Shown piece after piece: positions 22,300-33,780 of a stretch of DNA of 64,000 nucleotides (positions are counted from its first letter, which is position 1; each line of letters opens with the position of its first letter). The translations under genes were made by a program, and so were the position numbers. Source of the stretch: Morella rubra (lineage: Eukaryota; Streptophyta; Magnoliopsida; Fagales; Myricaceae); assembly GCA_003952965.2 (NCBI GenBank), contig CM025855.1, positions 20,164,483 to 20,228,482 of the forward strand, in the 5' to 3' direction. Under the pieces are notes generated by a model that was not told the origin of the DNA, searched no databases, and worked only from the letters and a program-made list of their open reading frames with translations.

Positions 22300-23100
22300 A
22301 TCCAGACTGCTAGCAAGTAAGCCATTTGGTTGTTCTCGTGTCATGCACCCACTATAGCCTCCTGTCATCATGTCTTTCCATCACAACCCTAATCTGTTGG
22401 GTGTAGAACACTGTAGGTCCTTCAGTAAGAAAATTAGCTTCATTAACAATTATGCATGTGACCAAGGAATCTCCTTCTATCACCACCTCTATAGTTAGAG
22501 GGATTCTGCAGTTTGACACGATAAGAGGAAGCTCTTAATTTCACTAGTAGCGAATTGTTGGTTAACACATAATCACTCCTAGCATAGGCTAGTTGCCCGT
22601 CATGATTTTGAGAAGCTACAACTAGGTAGGCAATGCCTCCTCTGGCTGTGGCATCACAATTAAGCTTCCAACATCTTTCCTTAGCAGCTTTCCAGCACAA
22701 GTTTTCCTCTTGATCCTGTTCTTTCCAAGCAGCTAAATGCTCAAAAAATCTTCTTTTTATAGTCGTAATCAGATCGACAGGGTGGTGTTGCGTACCATTA
22801 TGGATAGTTTGATTACTGGCAAATCACAATTGTGTAGACTATAATTTCCACTTGCACAAAAAAATTCCTCTAATTGATATGTTCCATAGAAAGGGTAGAT
22901 CTAGGAGCCACCATGATAGTGAGACAGGATTTGATAGCTAGAACTTGCATACCCTCAACATGTAGCAGCCATCTAGCTTCCCTCCATAAAAATTTTGCAA
23001 ACACACATTGAAAGACAAGGATTTCTTCAGTTTTAGTAGAATTCCTCAGCTACACTGTCAGAAAGAAAAAACAATTTCGAGGGATCTGGGAGGGCCTTGG
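22300..23100 (-). pseudogene. LINE ORF2 3' fragment: zf-RVT and RNase H region
   Basis: On minus, 23030-22860 encodes a segment like the zinc-binding tail of plant LINE reverse transcriptases (FQCVFAKFLWREARWLL). Downstream, 22700-22443 gives CWKAAKERCWKLNCDATARGG, the start of the RVT_3-type RNase H fold with its first catalytic Asp in NCDA. Stops and frameshifts are present. It is 5'-truncated, and reverse transcriptase is absent. Confidence 0.65.
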
Positions 23101-23339
23101 CTGCAAGTTTCCACAAATGTAATTTGTGTCTCGTGGATTTTATACTTTCACAGTTTCTTCCAATCAAAAGGATCAACTGTCAATGATAGCAATATTTCTT
23201 TCCATTGTTATTTTTCAGCAAACCAAAATTTAACACAGTAAGGAGAGTACGAGAATTGGGATCATGTCCTAACTTAGTATGCAAAAGCTTACATTGATGC
23301 TGGATAGAGCTACAAAATAAAGATTGAAAAACTTAGTTT

Positions 23340-24245
23340 AGACTCTAAATTCACTTAGAGGGGGGTGAATAAGTGAGATTTCAAAATAAGAAATATTCAA
23401 TTCTAATTTTGAAAAAAGTTCAAACATTGATTAGTCTAGATATATGAAACCACTAACATAGTCATCAAATAGTAAATCAACTTGTAAAGCAATTAAACAA
23501 ACACACAAGGAGACAAGAGATTTGATGACGAAGTGAAAAACCTTTGAAAAACTATTCAAAGGAAAAATCACTCTAGGCTAGTAGCCACTTGAAATCTACT
23601 AGGAAGAAAACCTTACAACAGTGATTCAGACACAGGCAACCCGATTTGCTTCACTCTAACAACCCTGGTGTAATAATTTAAGCACCTTTGCTTAGACCCG
23701 CTCCTAGCAGCATTCACCTCAGCACTTTGAGATTCTTTTAAATGATTTCTCACGAACACTCTTGTTCTTCAGCACACCTTCAACAACATGAAGGTTATAC
23801 AGCAGGATGATTGAAAATTGAGAAAAACTTATCAATCTTGAAGCATGAATCTTCTGCGGTTTTCTCTTAAGGAATTTGGAACAAATATTCTGAATAGAAG
23901 CCTCGATAGCCTTCTGGACGTCCTCTAACGAAACCTAGTTGGCTTTCCCCATGTTTCACATGGAAAGTCTAGAAATTTAGGTGTTTTTGAAATTCGCTAG
24001 ATTTCACTTGAACGTGAGTCGAGCGAGAGTTAAACGCAATGTCACTGTATAAATTCTTCAAGGTGAGCTCAAGCTTGGGTCGAGCGTGAGTCGAATGTGA
24101 AGACATTGTCTGAAATCTTCATGGGGCGCTCGAGCGTGAGTTGAGGGTCTTGACTCTATAAGTATCTTCTAGGCCTCGTTTGAGCGAGGGTCGAGTGACA
24201 GACAGTGTTGGACACGAATTTAGAAACAAACTCTTGAACAACAGA
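23340..24245 (-). repeat. Probable copia (Sirevirus-like) LTR remnant
   Basis: The block …tcacttagaggggggtgaataagtgag at 23355-23380 resembles the outer end of the complete copia LTR at 41263 (ctaagagggggggtgaattggg). The inner part carries repeated gtgagtcgagcg motifs (24000-24200), comparable in position to the palindromes of the complete element. It directly adjoins a minus-strand copia gag/pol fragment. Exact ends and target duplication were not found. Confidence 0.4.
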
Positions 24246-25480
24246 GGACAAAAATTTACAACTCGATAACGACATATCTTGGCACAGAATATTGCCAAAA
24301 CAAAAATACCCTAACAAAAATGACATACTCTTGTTTTATGAGGAACTGTGTTGAAGCGAAGAGAAAAGAAACATTTGCACTTAGGACCCTTTGCGATTGT
24401 CTTCTCAGGCCCTTGATCCTACATAATGCAACTAGAACGAGAGAAAGAAACACTGCAATTAGTATCTACTAATTGCCCAAAGAAAAAAAGATTAGCAAAT
24501 AAGCTACGGGAATAAAAAATGGTTTGCAAGGATGGAGAATAAGAGATATCACCGAGAGCGGTGATAGAAAGGTGATCCCTGTAGGCAGTTTGAATGGTTA
24601 AATCACCATCATACTTTTTGATATTGATGAGATTATCAGAAGAGTTGGTCATATGATTTGAAGCAGCATATTCAAGATGCCAAAAAACAGATATAGATGT
24701 ATCTTTACCAGTGAGCTTGAGTGCAAAAAATGCAGATAGAATCATCTATTGAACATTTTCAGATCATGTGAGAGAAGATGCGGATAGCTGTGAAGGTATG
24801 GATGTGTTGGCTACAATTGTGAATTCAAAAGCTGCATTGGTTACAAAGGTGTGAAAATCATGAGGATGGCAATTCTGTGGGGTTGGCAACATTCAAAGAT
24901 GGTGTTTCCTTTGCCCTTGCAATTCTTGCAAAACTTCTCTTGATAGTGAGTGGGAATATGACCAAACTTTAACCCCAAGGGGTTGGCTTGGGTGGTCAAG
25001 ACTTGGGGCTAGGGGTGTGCTCCCCCTGTGGTCTCAGGTTTGAATCCCCTCAGGTGCAAACAATTTCCTTGGGGCCAACTTTGACATGTGTGGCTTGGGA
25101 GGGCTGCACAACCCGAGATTTGCTGTGATGTTGAACCCAACTCGTGTGGATACTGGGCTAGGCCTGTCCGAGCTCGGTGCTTGGATTTCTCTCGTTATCC
25201 ATAAAATCATATGTTGAACTCCCATGGTGTGCCAAATTTGCTAGAGTCAAGCAACATTGCTCTTCCAGAATAAGTTCACTGAAGCAGACATCCAAGGATG
25301 GAGAGGGAGTTTGCAGTAGTAAATTGGAGTGAACATTTTCGAACTCAAGTCGAAGTTTCATTAGGAATCGATTGCACTGACGAGCTTGATGAATGGTCTA
25401 AATATCCCCCAGAGATGTAATGGAAATGGAAGCATAGACATTGTCGGTGTATGTTGTCCACAAATCAACAAAACCTAAAT
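24246..25480 (-). pseudogene. Ty1/copia gag and protease-region fragment
   Basis: Read on minus, 25400-25220 gives a gag C-terminal segment (FLMKLRLEFENVHSNLLL, then LDVCFSELILEEQ). After an inserted SINE a zinc knuckle follows (FCKNCKGKGNTIFEC, about 24945-24900). Then 24700-24410 gives the protease/pre-integrase region, with ASNHMT in place of the usual SGASxHMT and GQLVDTNCSVSFS. Several stops and frameshifts; no integrase or reverse transcriptase remains. Confidence 0.7.
24971..25205 (+). mobile_element. tRNA-derived SINE inserted in copia gag
   Basis: A box A-like sequence (tggcttgggtggtca, 24984-24998) and a box B (ggtttgaatcc, 25037-25047), about 40 nt apart, match an internal RNA polymerase III promoter. 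A tRNA-unrelated body follows. The segment interrupts the copia gag frame between the SELILEEQ region and the zinc knuckle, which marks it as an insertion. The 3' end is approximate and no clear target duplication was found. Confidence 0.6.
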
Positions 25481-25527
25481 AATACTCCTGAATCTACATA
25501 TTCTCTTGAGTATAATTTACAATGTAA

Positions 25528-25591
25528 TACTCCAATTGAAATCTCTAAAAAAAAGTAGTTTTAGAGATAGATTCGTTCGTCAAAATATTCC
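25528..25591. other. Possible degenerate CACTA left end
   Basis: gttttagagatagattcgttcgtc at 25550-25573 resembles the reverse complement of the CACTA right end at 51477 (gttttaggg…ttcgtcccaa), at about 21 of 28 positions. The terminal CACTA is not intact here (tactccaa), so this is tentative. Confidence 0.25.
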
Positions 25592-26131
25592 CATTTGAAT
25601 ATCAAAATAACCATTCAGACGAATCAGTATGGTTTCCCACATGTTAGAACAAATTAATACACATTCTAATGTCAATTTCCACTCCTATTCGAAATGAAAC
25701 AACCTGTTCGAACTAAAATGAAAATCTTAGTACGCAAATATTTGTGTTCATTCTAAAAATTCTCCCTACGAACGACGGAGAATCTTTTAGGATGCCGATT
25801 CGCCTTCCAAATCAAACGGTATTTTTTTACTTACCATAATAAATGCACGTCCTGTCATCATCAATTTTGTCATTTTTTAATTCTGTTTGAACATTAATAA
25901 GTTACCCATACCAACGAATTGTAAACATTGGGAATATGAATCATTTGATAATGAACGGTTTCTGAAGGTTTTTTAGCTTCATTGGATTATTACACACTCT
26001 TGAGCCTCATTTCCTCACATTTTTCACAAACTCACAAAATCTCACAACGTTTTCTCTCAATCTCGCATTTCCTCATTTCCTCCCTACAACTCATATTTCC
26101 TAGCCTGTACACACTCCAGGTATTTTTTTTA
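25592..26131 (+). repeat. Direct repeat copy A, left of MULE-2
   Basis: Shares ordered blocks with 32772-33218: tcaaaataaccatt, ggagaatcttttgggatg-like, ttttagcttcattggattattacac, gcctcatttcctcacatttttcacaaa and catttcctccctacaactcatattt. It ends at the left edge of MULE-2. It looks like the 5' leader of a CACTA-type gene, with an intron donor (caggtat) at its end. Confidence 0.75.
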
Positions 26132-26144
26132 AGTTAATTACACT

Positions 26145-26335
26145 TTGTACCCCTGTGGTTTGGGGGCATTGACACTAAGCACCCTGATATTTCAATTTTA
26201 AGACATTGCACCCATATGGTTTGGACTTTTATATGTTTTTCACCCCTCCATCAAATTTTCTGTGATTTTGGACGTAATAAAGGCCACGTGCACCGTGCGT
26301 GCCATTCTTTCCTATTTAGCCCTCCAAATTCGAAT
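26145..26335 (+). repeat. MULE-2 left terminal inverted repeat
   Basis: Pairs with 32398-32622. It includes agacattgcacccatatggt, cacccctccatcaaa and cacgtgcaccgtgcgtgccat. Identity to the partner is visibly lower than for MULE-1's TIRs, so the element is older. Confidence 0.75.
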
Positions 26336-26613
26336 ATACTGGACATTGATATTTTTGACTATTTCAATGATGATAATGCTCTCTTCTCTTTAGGTTTCTT
26401 TTGGTTAACACAACCACTTCCTCTCTTTCCAATTAGACGAAGGACATCACCCTACTTTGAGCCCTAGCCGTTCGTGGTTGTGTGTCTTTCCCATTTCCTC
26501 TTTCCTCGCCGCAATCCTCCATTCTTTCTGGTGAAGTTCTCGGTCAATGGCATCACATTAGTAAGTGATCAAGCCATTCTTCATTTCCTCATTCCTGGTC
26601 GAATTCTTCTTCT

Positions 26614-27327
26614 GTGTGCACAATAAGTTATGTTCTTTGGGATGTAGTTATCAATAGTCGCATAAGACATAAGCTGTTTGCTATAGTTTTCTATAGCCAT
26701 GGGAAAAATTATAACAATAGTGCTTCTTTCTCAAACATTCAAAGTAGTGCATGCCTGTGTGGTAGTAACGTAAGTTCGAGTACACTCGGAAGTGGAAGCC
26801 AATTTATGACCCCATTTTGTTACTGTTCAACTGAAGCCTGTTTGAAGACCTCTTACACTGAACAAAATTTCTGTTGTAGATTCTTTAGTTGTGTCAATTA
26901 TAGAGTAACTTAATTATGTTGTGTATATTTGTGAATTTGTTTATCATGTGGCTTTAAGTCAAATAATGTTGTCACACTCTTTTTGAGCTTGGCGATCATG
27001 TAGATTCTTCCATTGGTACGACCCTCCAATGTGTGTCCACGGTAAAAGGGTTCTAAGATGGCTGTGAGAGAAACACAAAATTTTGATATAGAGATTAACA
27101 GTCTTTTCTCAATGGCTAAGCATAGGACTGTAAAAACAATTGTAGAGCTAGAACTTGTCATCTCACAACTTCATTCGGAGTTGGAAACCATGAAAAAGAA
27201 AAACCATGAAGATCGCCACATTGGTAAGAGAATGTTAGTTTTATCGTGGGCATTCTTCTTAGTTGTTATGTTATCTATCTTATTAAGTGGAAGTTCATCT
27301 GATGATTTCCTCGCATTGCCACAGTGA
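26614..27327 (+). pseudogene. MULE-2 accessory gene: GRF-like finger, coiled coil, membrane helix
   Basis: 26750-26904 encodes CLCGSN…FCYCSTEACLKTSYTEQNF and RFFSCVNYR, matching MULE-1's GRF finger in its CYC pair and xRRFxxC region (Gly of GRF lost). A GT donor follows at 26905. The second half of the finger survives only in shifted frames (MCVHGKRVLRWL near 27030). From ATG 27058 a clean 89-codon frame encodes a coiled coil (IVELELVISQLHSELETMKKK), a basic hinge and a hydrophobic helix (MLVLSWAFFLVVMLSILL), ending at 27327. It is convergent with the transposase, as in MULE-1. Confidence 0.6.
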
Positions 27328-28059
27328 TCAATTAATGACCTTAGTGACATATTTTTCATATGTTAGTTTGTAGTTTGTACCAAGGTTTAGTGTGTTCGGG
27401 AGTAAAATTTTGTATTTGTATATCTGCTCCCTGCAAGTGGATATGTAAGTTTGTAAGAAGGTTGTGATCTCAAGTATCTAATTTAATTTTGTAAGATCAT
27501 TGTGATCTTAGTTCTCGGATATTTAAGTTTGTAACAATGTTGTGATTTGGAAGGATACATACAATCCTTTATTAAGTCTGTTTATGAAAAATGAAGTGAA
27601 AGATATCATTGGATTTGTCATTTGGTAATTTTATGGACACGAACATTCTTTGGGTTCAATTGGAGTTGTGATTCTGCATACACGTGCAAGATTGGAACAA
27701 CAATTATAAAATGGCATTTCCCTTAAAAAAGTTGCCAATTAGCTGTGTTTGCATACACTTACAGATTGCACAACAATCTGTTACAAATATCCTAAATACA
27801 AAATGGAGACTTATACCTCCATGTGCACAAACAAAACTATAAACCATGCACAGGTTGCATCCCATATGCCAATTGCACAAAATACCATACGTAATGTGTG
27901 CACAAAAATCCAGAAATGTCTTAATTGACAACTACATCCACAAACTATAATAATAACAACTATTTTCAAAAAATGAGATCCAATAAACGTAGACTGTTTA
28001 TATGTGCGAATCCGGCTTCTTCTTTTGTTTATCGTCCATCTTCTTTTTCTTCTCATCCG
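27328..28059. other. Spacer between convergent MULE-2 genes
   Basis: AT-rich with no supported gene. It contains repeated atatctgctc / gatatgtaagtttgtaag-like stretches (27420-27540). Expected to hold both polyadenylation regions. Confidence 0.35.
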
Positions 28060-31000
28060 CTTTCTTCTTCTTATCTATCATCCTCCTCTGCTTGTCTTCT
28101 ATCCTTATTATTGCTTGCTGCAGAGTTGGCAACACCACTTTTGAAAAATTTTATGAAGTCAAGGACTGACTGGTATGGGTTTGATATGCATCATACGGGC
28201 TAATTGGGATCCCAAATTTTCCAATGCAACCTTGACACCGCCAAGAGCAGGTTAGTGATGTGAGTCATTTTGTGTGAGATCAAGAATAACTGACATCTTT
28301 TGGGTCTCCCTAATTCACACTTGGCTCTTAAGACAACCAAACCATCTCCTCTCAAGTTGATGTGTTGTTACTCGTAAAGCATTCCCACCACTAGGTTGCA
28401 AAGCATTTCCTCTTGTATATGCAGCCTTATCTTTTCCCCTCGATGTCTCGCTTGCAGGATGAGATGTACTAATCTTCGTGGTAGCTTGTAAGTACAAAAT
28501 GATGGACAAAATATATGATATACAACCTCAATTATAGCTAATATGAATCTGAAATAATAAGTCATTAGGTGCTGAGATATACCTGTTTCATCCTTGATAT
28601 TGTTGCTCTTGGTGTCAGCATAGCGGTTGTGCTTTGCTATGCTCTAGTGCTGGTCACTCCCTACATTTCGCAACCATTCAATTAATAAGAACAAAGCACA
28701 TGCACATTTAGTAAGGCGGTTGAGCATATATACCTCTACATTTCGTAAAGAGGTTGAATTAATGTATTCTTCCTCTACTGGCAGGGCTAGCGTAACTGGG
28801 CGCATTGATTCACTCTTTGGCGGGGCTGCTGTAACTGGGGGCTGTAATTCACTTTCTTGTGGGACTGATGTAACTGGGGGCTGAGAGTCTTGCTTTAAAC
28901 AGCTTCTCTTATTAACTCGAGGACTTCTACTTGTGGATGGTGTTACTGAGCTGGGAGTGTTAGTTGTTGCACCCCCCACCTTGTGCTTTTGCTCTTACCT
29001 ACGGTGGTAAATAAACACACTTAATACATTAATACACAAAAAAAACATATTAGAAATACCAAAAAATAATCTAAACACTTTACAAGTTCCCCAACCCCCA
29101 CAAAAGGTGCATCCGTGGCTGCACTCATGGCTGCAGTACACTAAGCAGCTGCCTGTCTTCAAGGACATATTCGTTTGTTATGACCTGACTGCTTACATTT
29201 GTTGAAAAGTACTCGTACCCCTTTTCTGCTCATCTAATGGGAGTTCTTTTATAGCTTCTCTAGACCACATCTTCTAATCTTTCTTGGCCTCCCTGGTTGT
29301 ATTCTCACTTCTAGAGGTTGAATCATGTTGTTGGTGTTTTTATCCACTAATCCTCACTCAGCACTAGGTGTATAATTGGCTCGTAAGCCATCTTGTACAT
29401 ATCCTTATAGTATAGATGCACGTATTTCTCCAATTTCCCTCCATCATATAGAATTGTAGAAAATGCATGCATACGTGGAATCTCTATCATTTCCCACTTT
29501 CTGCATCCATAGGTTCAATTTTGCAGATCAACCACCCATTGATGCTACCTATGCTCCACTTCAAATAAGCCACCCCAACGTATGTTGATAGACAGTTACA
29601 AGCTTCTTCGCCAATCAAGTCTAACTTTTCAAGAATCTTGGGGCAAAGGAAGTGGTTATGCTTTCTCATTCCATCCCTCTTTAGTTGGTACCGACACATG
29701 AGTTTTCTTCTTTTTATCTTGTACATCGTGATAATAGGCTTGTCTCTTGATTTAATGATGTATGCATTCCAACACTCCGTTTGGTTATTCACTAACAAGT
29801 CTGACTTCGTTGTTGTGTGGAACCAAGCCCGCAACCACATGCTTGGATCAATTAGAGAGAGCCACTTCCATGTGGGCTCACTAAGCCTCTTAAATTCTTC
29901 CATTTCGTGTGCCCACTGCCTCTTGATATAAGCTGACACCGTTGTCCATTGCTTATTTTTTAGAGCCACAACTTTATGTCCATATCTCTAAAATTGGCGT
30001 AGAGATGCTGTGTACAAATTCGGTGATTTGCCAATGGTAAAACAACCTCAAATCTTAGTATCAACCCTTACAACAATTACAATAATTATAGACAACGTTA
30101 TAATTTTGCAGTTCGACATTAATATAATATAATGTAATGTATGTATTCAAAAAAATGAATATAAGTATGCAACGTTACCTTTTGACGGTCTGAAATAAAA
30201 GTCGACCCGCCAATTAGTTGATTCCCCAAATCAGATATAAGAATCTCTAAGAACCAAGACCAACTATCTTTGGTCTCCACTTCAACGATAGCAATAGCAA
30301 TTGGATACATGTTTTCATTGTTGTCTCTGCTAACAACACTTAATAAGTGGCCTTTGAATGGACCTTTTAGGAAGCACCCATCGAGTCAAATTAATAGCCA
30401 ATATCCATTCTTGAACCCATCCTTACATGCAGCCAACGAGAGATACATGCGCTGGAATATTGGTGGCAGCTCTAGTGCAACCCTATCCACTTTCATTAGG
30501 ACACAATTTTCTGGTTTAGTATGGTGGATAGTTGCATCATAATCCCATAAACGATGATATTGTTCCATATGCTTCCCAAAAATCTTTGTGCGCACACTCT
30601 TCCTTGCCCGGTATACTTAGCTGTTATTCAAATCAACCTTAAACTGCCTCTTCACATATTCAAAACCAACTCAACCGGCATATCAGGCTGCACTATGAAT
30701 TGATCGATGTACTTCTTCGCAATGAATTTGGAGTTCACAAGTGAGCTTCGATACTTGTAGCTACACTTGTGTTATTCTATAAATGGCCTAAGTTGAAAGG
30801 TAATTTCCTCAATCATCCACCTCTCATAGATTCTGTATGGGCACTTAGAAGCCTCTCAACAAATTAAAATAATCTTGTGGCGGAAGTTTTTCTTAAGCCT
30901 TTTGTTTTTACCCTTTAGAATGTTGACCTTACAGACAGCTTCTCTAAGAGGGTCATCCGATGGGAACTTCATACCCAACGTAAGAACTAATGACTCCATA

Positions 31001-31882
31001 TCGTGCTCATGAAACTCCGAGAAAGGATATGTTTCAGGGCTGTGATAGCCATCATTTTCATGGTTGCTAACAGGAGGTGAGACAAGAATATCGTTTCTAT
31101 CCATCTCAGAATCATTACTTGTAAAGCCTAACAAAGAAGCAAAAATGTCAAACTAGTTTAACTGAGTAGATATTAAAGTCCTAAACAACTTTGTATGGCG
31201 AAGTAGTACCTCCGTCAGACATTTGTCCACCATCGTCCCCCATTGGTTGATTCCCTTTCTTAGGGTCACACACTATATCCTCATTTTCATTGCCTTCATC
31301 ACTTTCATCATCTTCATTAAAGTCATGAAATTCAGAACTTCATCAACCCAAGATGGTTTTCCACTATGCTGTGAGGAAGTTCCAGCACCTTGGTTTGAAG
31401 GGCCAGCTCCATAATTGTTACGTTGAGCAGTGTCAACGTCAACATCAAATAACTTGTCATCGAAGTTGAGTACTGTGCTCCAAAAGTGATCATTCACCCT
31501 ATTCTTCATCTATCAGATTCTTCATCGGCTTCACCTTCAGACACATCATTCTCTTTATCTCCACTAGTCTCGACAAACGAAACTAGATACAATACAACAA
31601 GTTGTTCACCTTGGTGGCAGCTGATCATCTGAAGAACATCATGGTATGATGACAATAACTTCAGCCCCTTGTCAAGACTCTTTCTAGGTTCCTTATAATA
31701 TATTAGGTCTCCAATGATATATCCATATGGTTTTACAATTGTTTCCATTTCAAAGAAAGAAAGGTAGTCATGATTGTAAGGCTCATTGTAGATCACAATA
31801 TCCCCCCAATGTAGTTACATCCTAACTGTCGGTTGAACTTGCCTCCAAAATGCACCTCAAACAAGAAGGCATCACTAGACAT
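28060..31882 (-). pseudogene. MULE-2 mudrA-like transposase, heavily decayed
   Basis: From ATG 31882 on minus: a PB1-like N-terminus (MSSDAFLFEVHFGGKF) with a frameshift in a run of G near 31803; an acidic linker; a MuDR DNA-binding region (31030-30880, GMKFPSDDPLREAV); a DDE transposase core with LDGCFLKG preceded by a TGA where MULE-1 has Cys (about 30384); FISDRQK; a helical region (29969-29560); a SWIM finger remnant (CRKWEMIEIPRMHA, with the second Cys lost) near 29500; a knuckle CKQSGHNKRIC near 29185; a proline/serine tail with PPVTSVPQESELQ-type repeats (28950-28760); and a Lys-rich end near 28100. Multiple stops and frameshifts. Confidence 0.75.
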
Positions 31883-32397
31883 TTTAAGAGTACTTTGTAG
31901 TATGCAGCAGCAAAACAAGAGATAGATTAGTGGAAATCAAGAAACATAATTTGTTATTGGGAACATTATTATGTTTGGCACTCAATAGAAAATCAATTAC
32001 TATATTTGGCACTTAGCAGACAATTAATTATTATAATTGGAGCAATTCTCCAACACTTAACAGTGGGTCCTGAAGTCAATGTACTCATGCCTTAACTATG
32101 GGCAACCACACACTAATTATAATGCATATAAGTTAAACATAGAAACATGAACACATATAACTAACACTTTATCAAATGGGGACCATAGACCAAATGTAAA
32201 CTGGCACTTCTCGTCAACTCAAAAGTAAAAAAAAAAAAATAGTGGCCAAGGAAGAATATAGATGCGATGGGAAAGGGGCATGCATGAATCGGGAGCCCTA
32301 ATTTGTGAGACAGTGAAAGGATGAGAAAGGGTTAGGGAAAATTGATTGAAGATGGGGGTGGGGGTAAAACAATATATCGAATCGTAGTTAGTAAGGG

Positions 32398-32622
32398 CAT
32401 ATTTGACTTTTCACAAAACCATTACAAGCGGCATTATATAATTCAAATTTGGAGGGAAAAATGGGAAATGGCACGTGTAGTGCACGTGGTCCTTTATTCT
32501 GTCAAAAATCATAGAGATTTTGACGGAGGGGTTCAAAATGTAGACAGTCTAAACTATATGGATGCAATGTCTTAAAATTGAAATATTGGGGTGCTAAGTG
32601 TAAATGCCCCCAAACCACAACA
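32398..32622 (-). repeat. MULE-2 right terminal inverted repeat
   Basis: Complement of the left TIR, with ggcacgtgtagtgcacgtgg, ttgacggaggggttc and tggatgcaatgtcttaaaat blocks in matching order. The sequence from 32631 to about 32770 is a purine-rich filler of unknown origin. Confidence 0.75.
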
Positions 32623-32771
32623 AGGGGTGTGGGAATGGGATAAGACAAAAATGGGGTCCAATCAAAAGGGGCACAATGGGGGGGAAACCAACAGCACCAA
32701 AATATCCCTCGAATCGGTTGTTCAATTGTAAATGTCCCCTTCTAAACGATGCAACCATTGCTATTTTATAG

Positions 32772-33218
32772 CCATTTGAACATCAAAATAACCATTTGGA
32801 CGAATCTTCCACATGTTTAAACAAAATGAAACAACCTATTTGAAAATCTCAGTAGGCAAAAGTTCATCTTAAAATTTTTCAAACGATGGAGAATCTTTTG
32901 GGATGCTAGTTCGCGTCCCGAATCAAACGCTATTTTTCACCTACCATAATAAATGGTCATCATCACTTGTATCATTTTTTTAATTCCATGAGTAAACCAA
33001 CAAATTATGAAAGTCGGAATATGAATCATTCGATAACGAACAATTTCTGAAGTTTTTTTAGCTTCATTGGATTATTACACCCTCCTGAGCCTCATTTCCT
33101 CACATTTTTCACAAACTTACAAAATCTCATAATGTTTTCCCTCAATCTCGCATTTCCTCATTTCCTCCCTACAACTCATATTTCCTAGCCTTTACACACT
33201 CTATGTATGTTTTTTTAA
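32772..33218 (+). repeat. Direct repeat copy B, right of MULE-2
   Basis: Second copy of 25592-26131 in the same orientation, about 90 bp shorter through several internal deletions. Unlike copy A it continues into further sequence (33219 on) leading to the ORF at 33781, so B looks like the original leader of that transcription unit. Confidence 0.75.
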
Positions 33219-33780
33219 CGCATTTTAACCCATTAAATTATGGTTTTCTAGTTTTTGTGCTTTGATTTTGTTTTCGTGAATTTTGATTTGAATATGATAT
33301 AACTATTGAAAAATAAGTTCCTGTTGTTGAATGTGTACGTTTCCAGTTAGTTTACGATTTTTTGGGAATGATTTTGACGTAGAAAAGTAGTGTTTTAGGG
33401 AGTTTGAAAATCGTTTTCATGTTACAGTGTGCAAACGGTTAGGTTTTGATGTTTGAATGATATTTCTAAAATGCACCATTTTTACACTCCATCGAACGGT
33501 TGGCTAAAACATTGCATTTAATTATTATCATTTGAAGGTTTTTATAATACTATTCGAACAGTTGTTCGTTCGATGTTTTCAATTTTCTGTTCAAAATTTG
33601 TATTTTTCATTCGATGGTTAGTATATTTTTCCGTTCAATGTTTCCATTCAATGTTTTGTTTTCCATTCGAACAGCTGTGTTATTTCACCATTTTATGTTC
33701 GTTCGAACAGTTGAATTTTCCATTCAATGCTATTATAAACCATTCTATCGGAATTTATTTTTGATTTTTTTTGAGCAAAA
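33219..33780 (+). other. Intron/leader with ttcgaac-type motifs
   Basis: No coding. Variants of cattcgaacag, gttcgttcgaac and ttcattcgatgg recur between 33480 and 33730. These resemble the subterminal motifs near 40980-41240 and 51290, which link the region to the CACTA end at 51477. Confidence 0.4.

Larger units (their letters stand above)
26134..32630 (-). mobile_element. MULE-2, second Mutator-like element, decayed
   Basis: The ends are inverted repeats. 26145-26335 (gtggtttgggggcattgacac… ttgcacccatatggtttgg) matches the reverse complement of 32398-32622. Sequence outside ttgtggtttgggggc at the right end differs from the left, so the right terminus is rearranged and no target duplication was found. 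The transposase is on minus (28060-31882). A convergent GRF gene is on plus (26614-27327). The TIR sequence differs from MULE-1, so this is another family. Confidence 0.8.

Noticed and set aside
27925..28203. 92-codon Ser-rich plus-strand ORF
   Set aside because: It is the antisense of the Lys-rich transposase tail of MULE-2.
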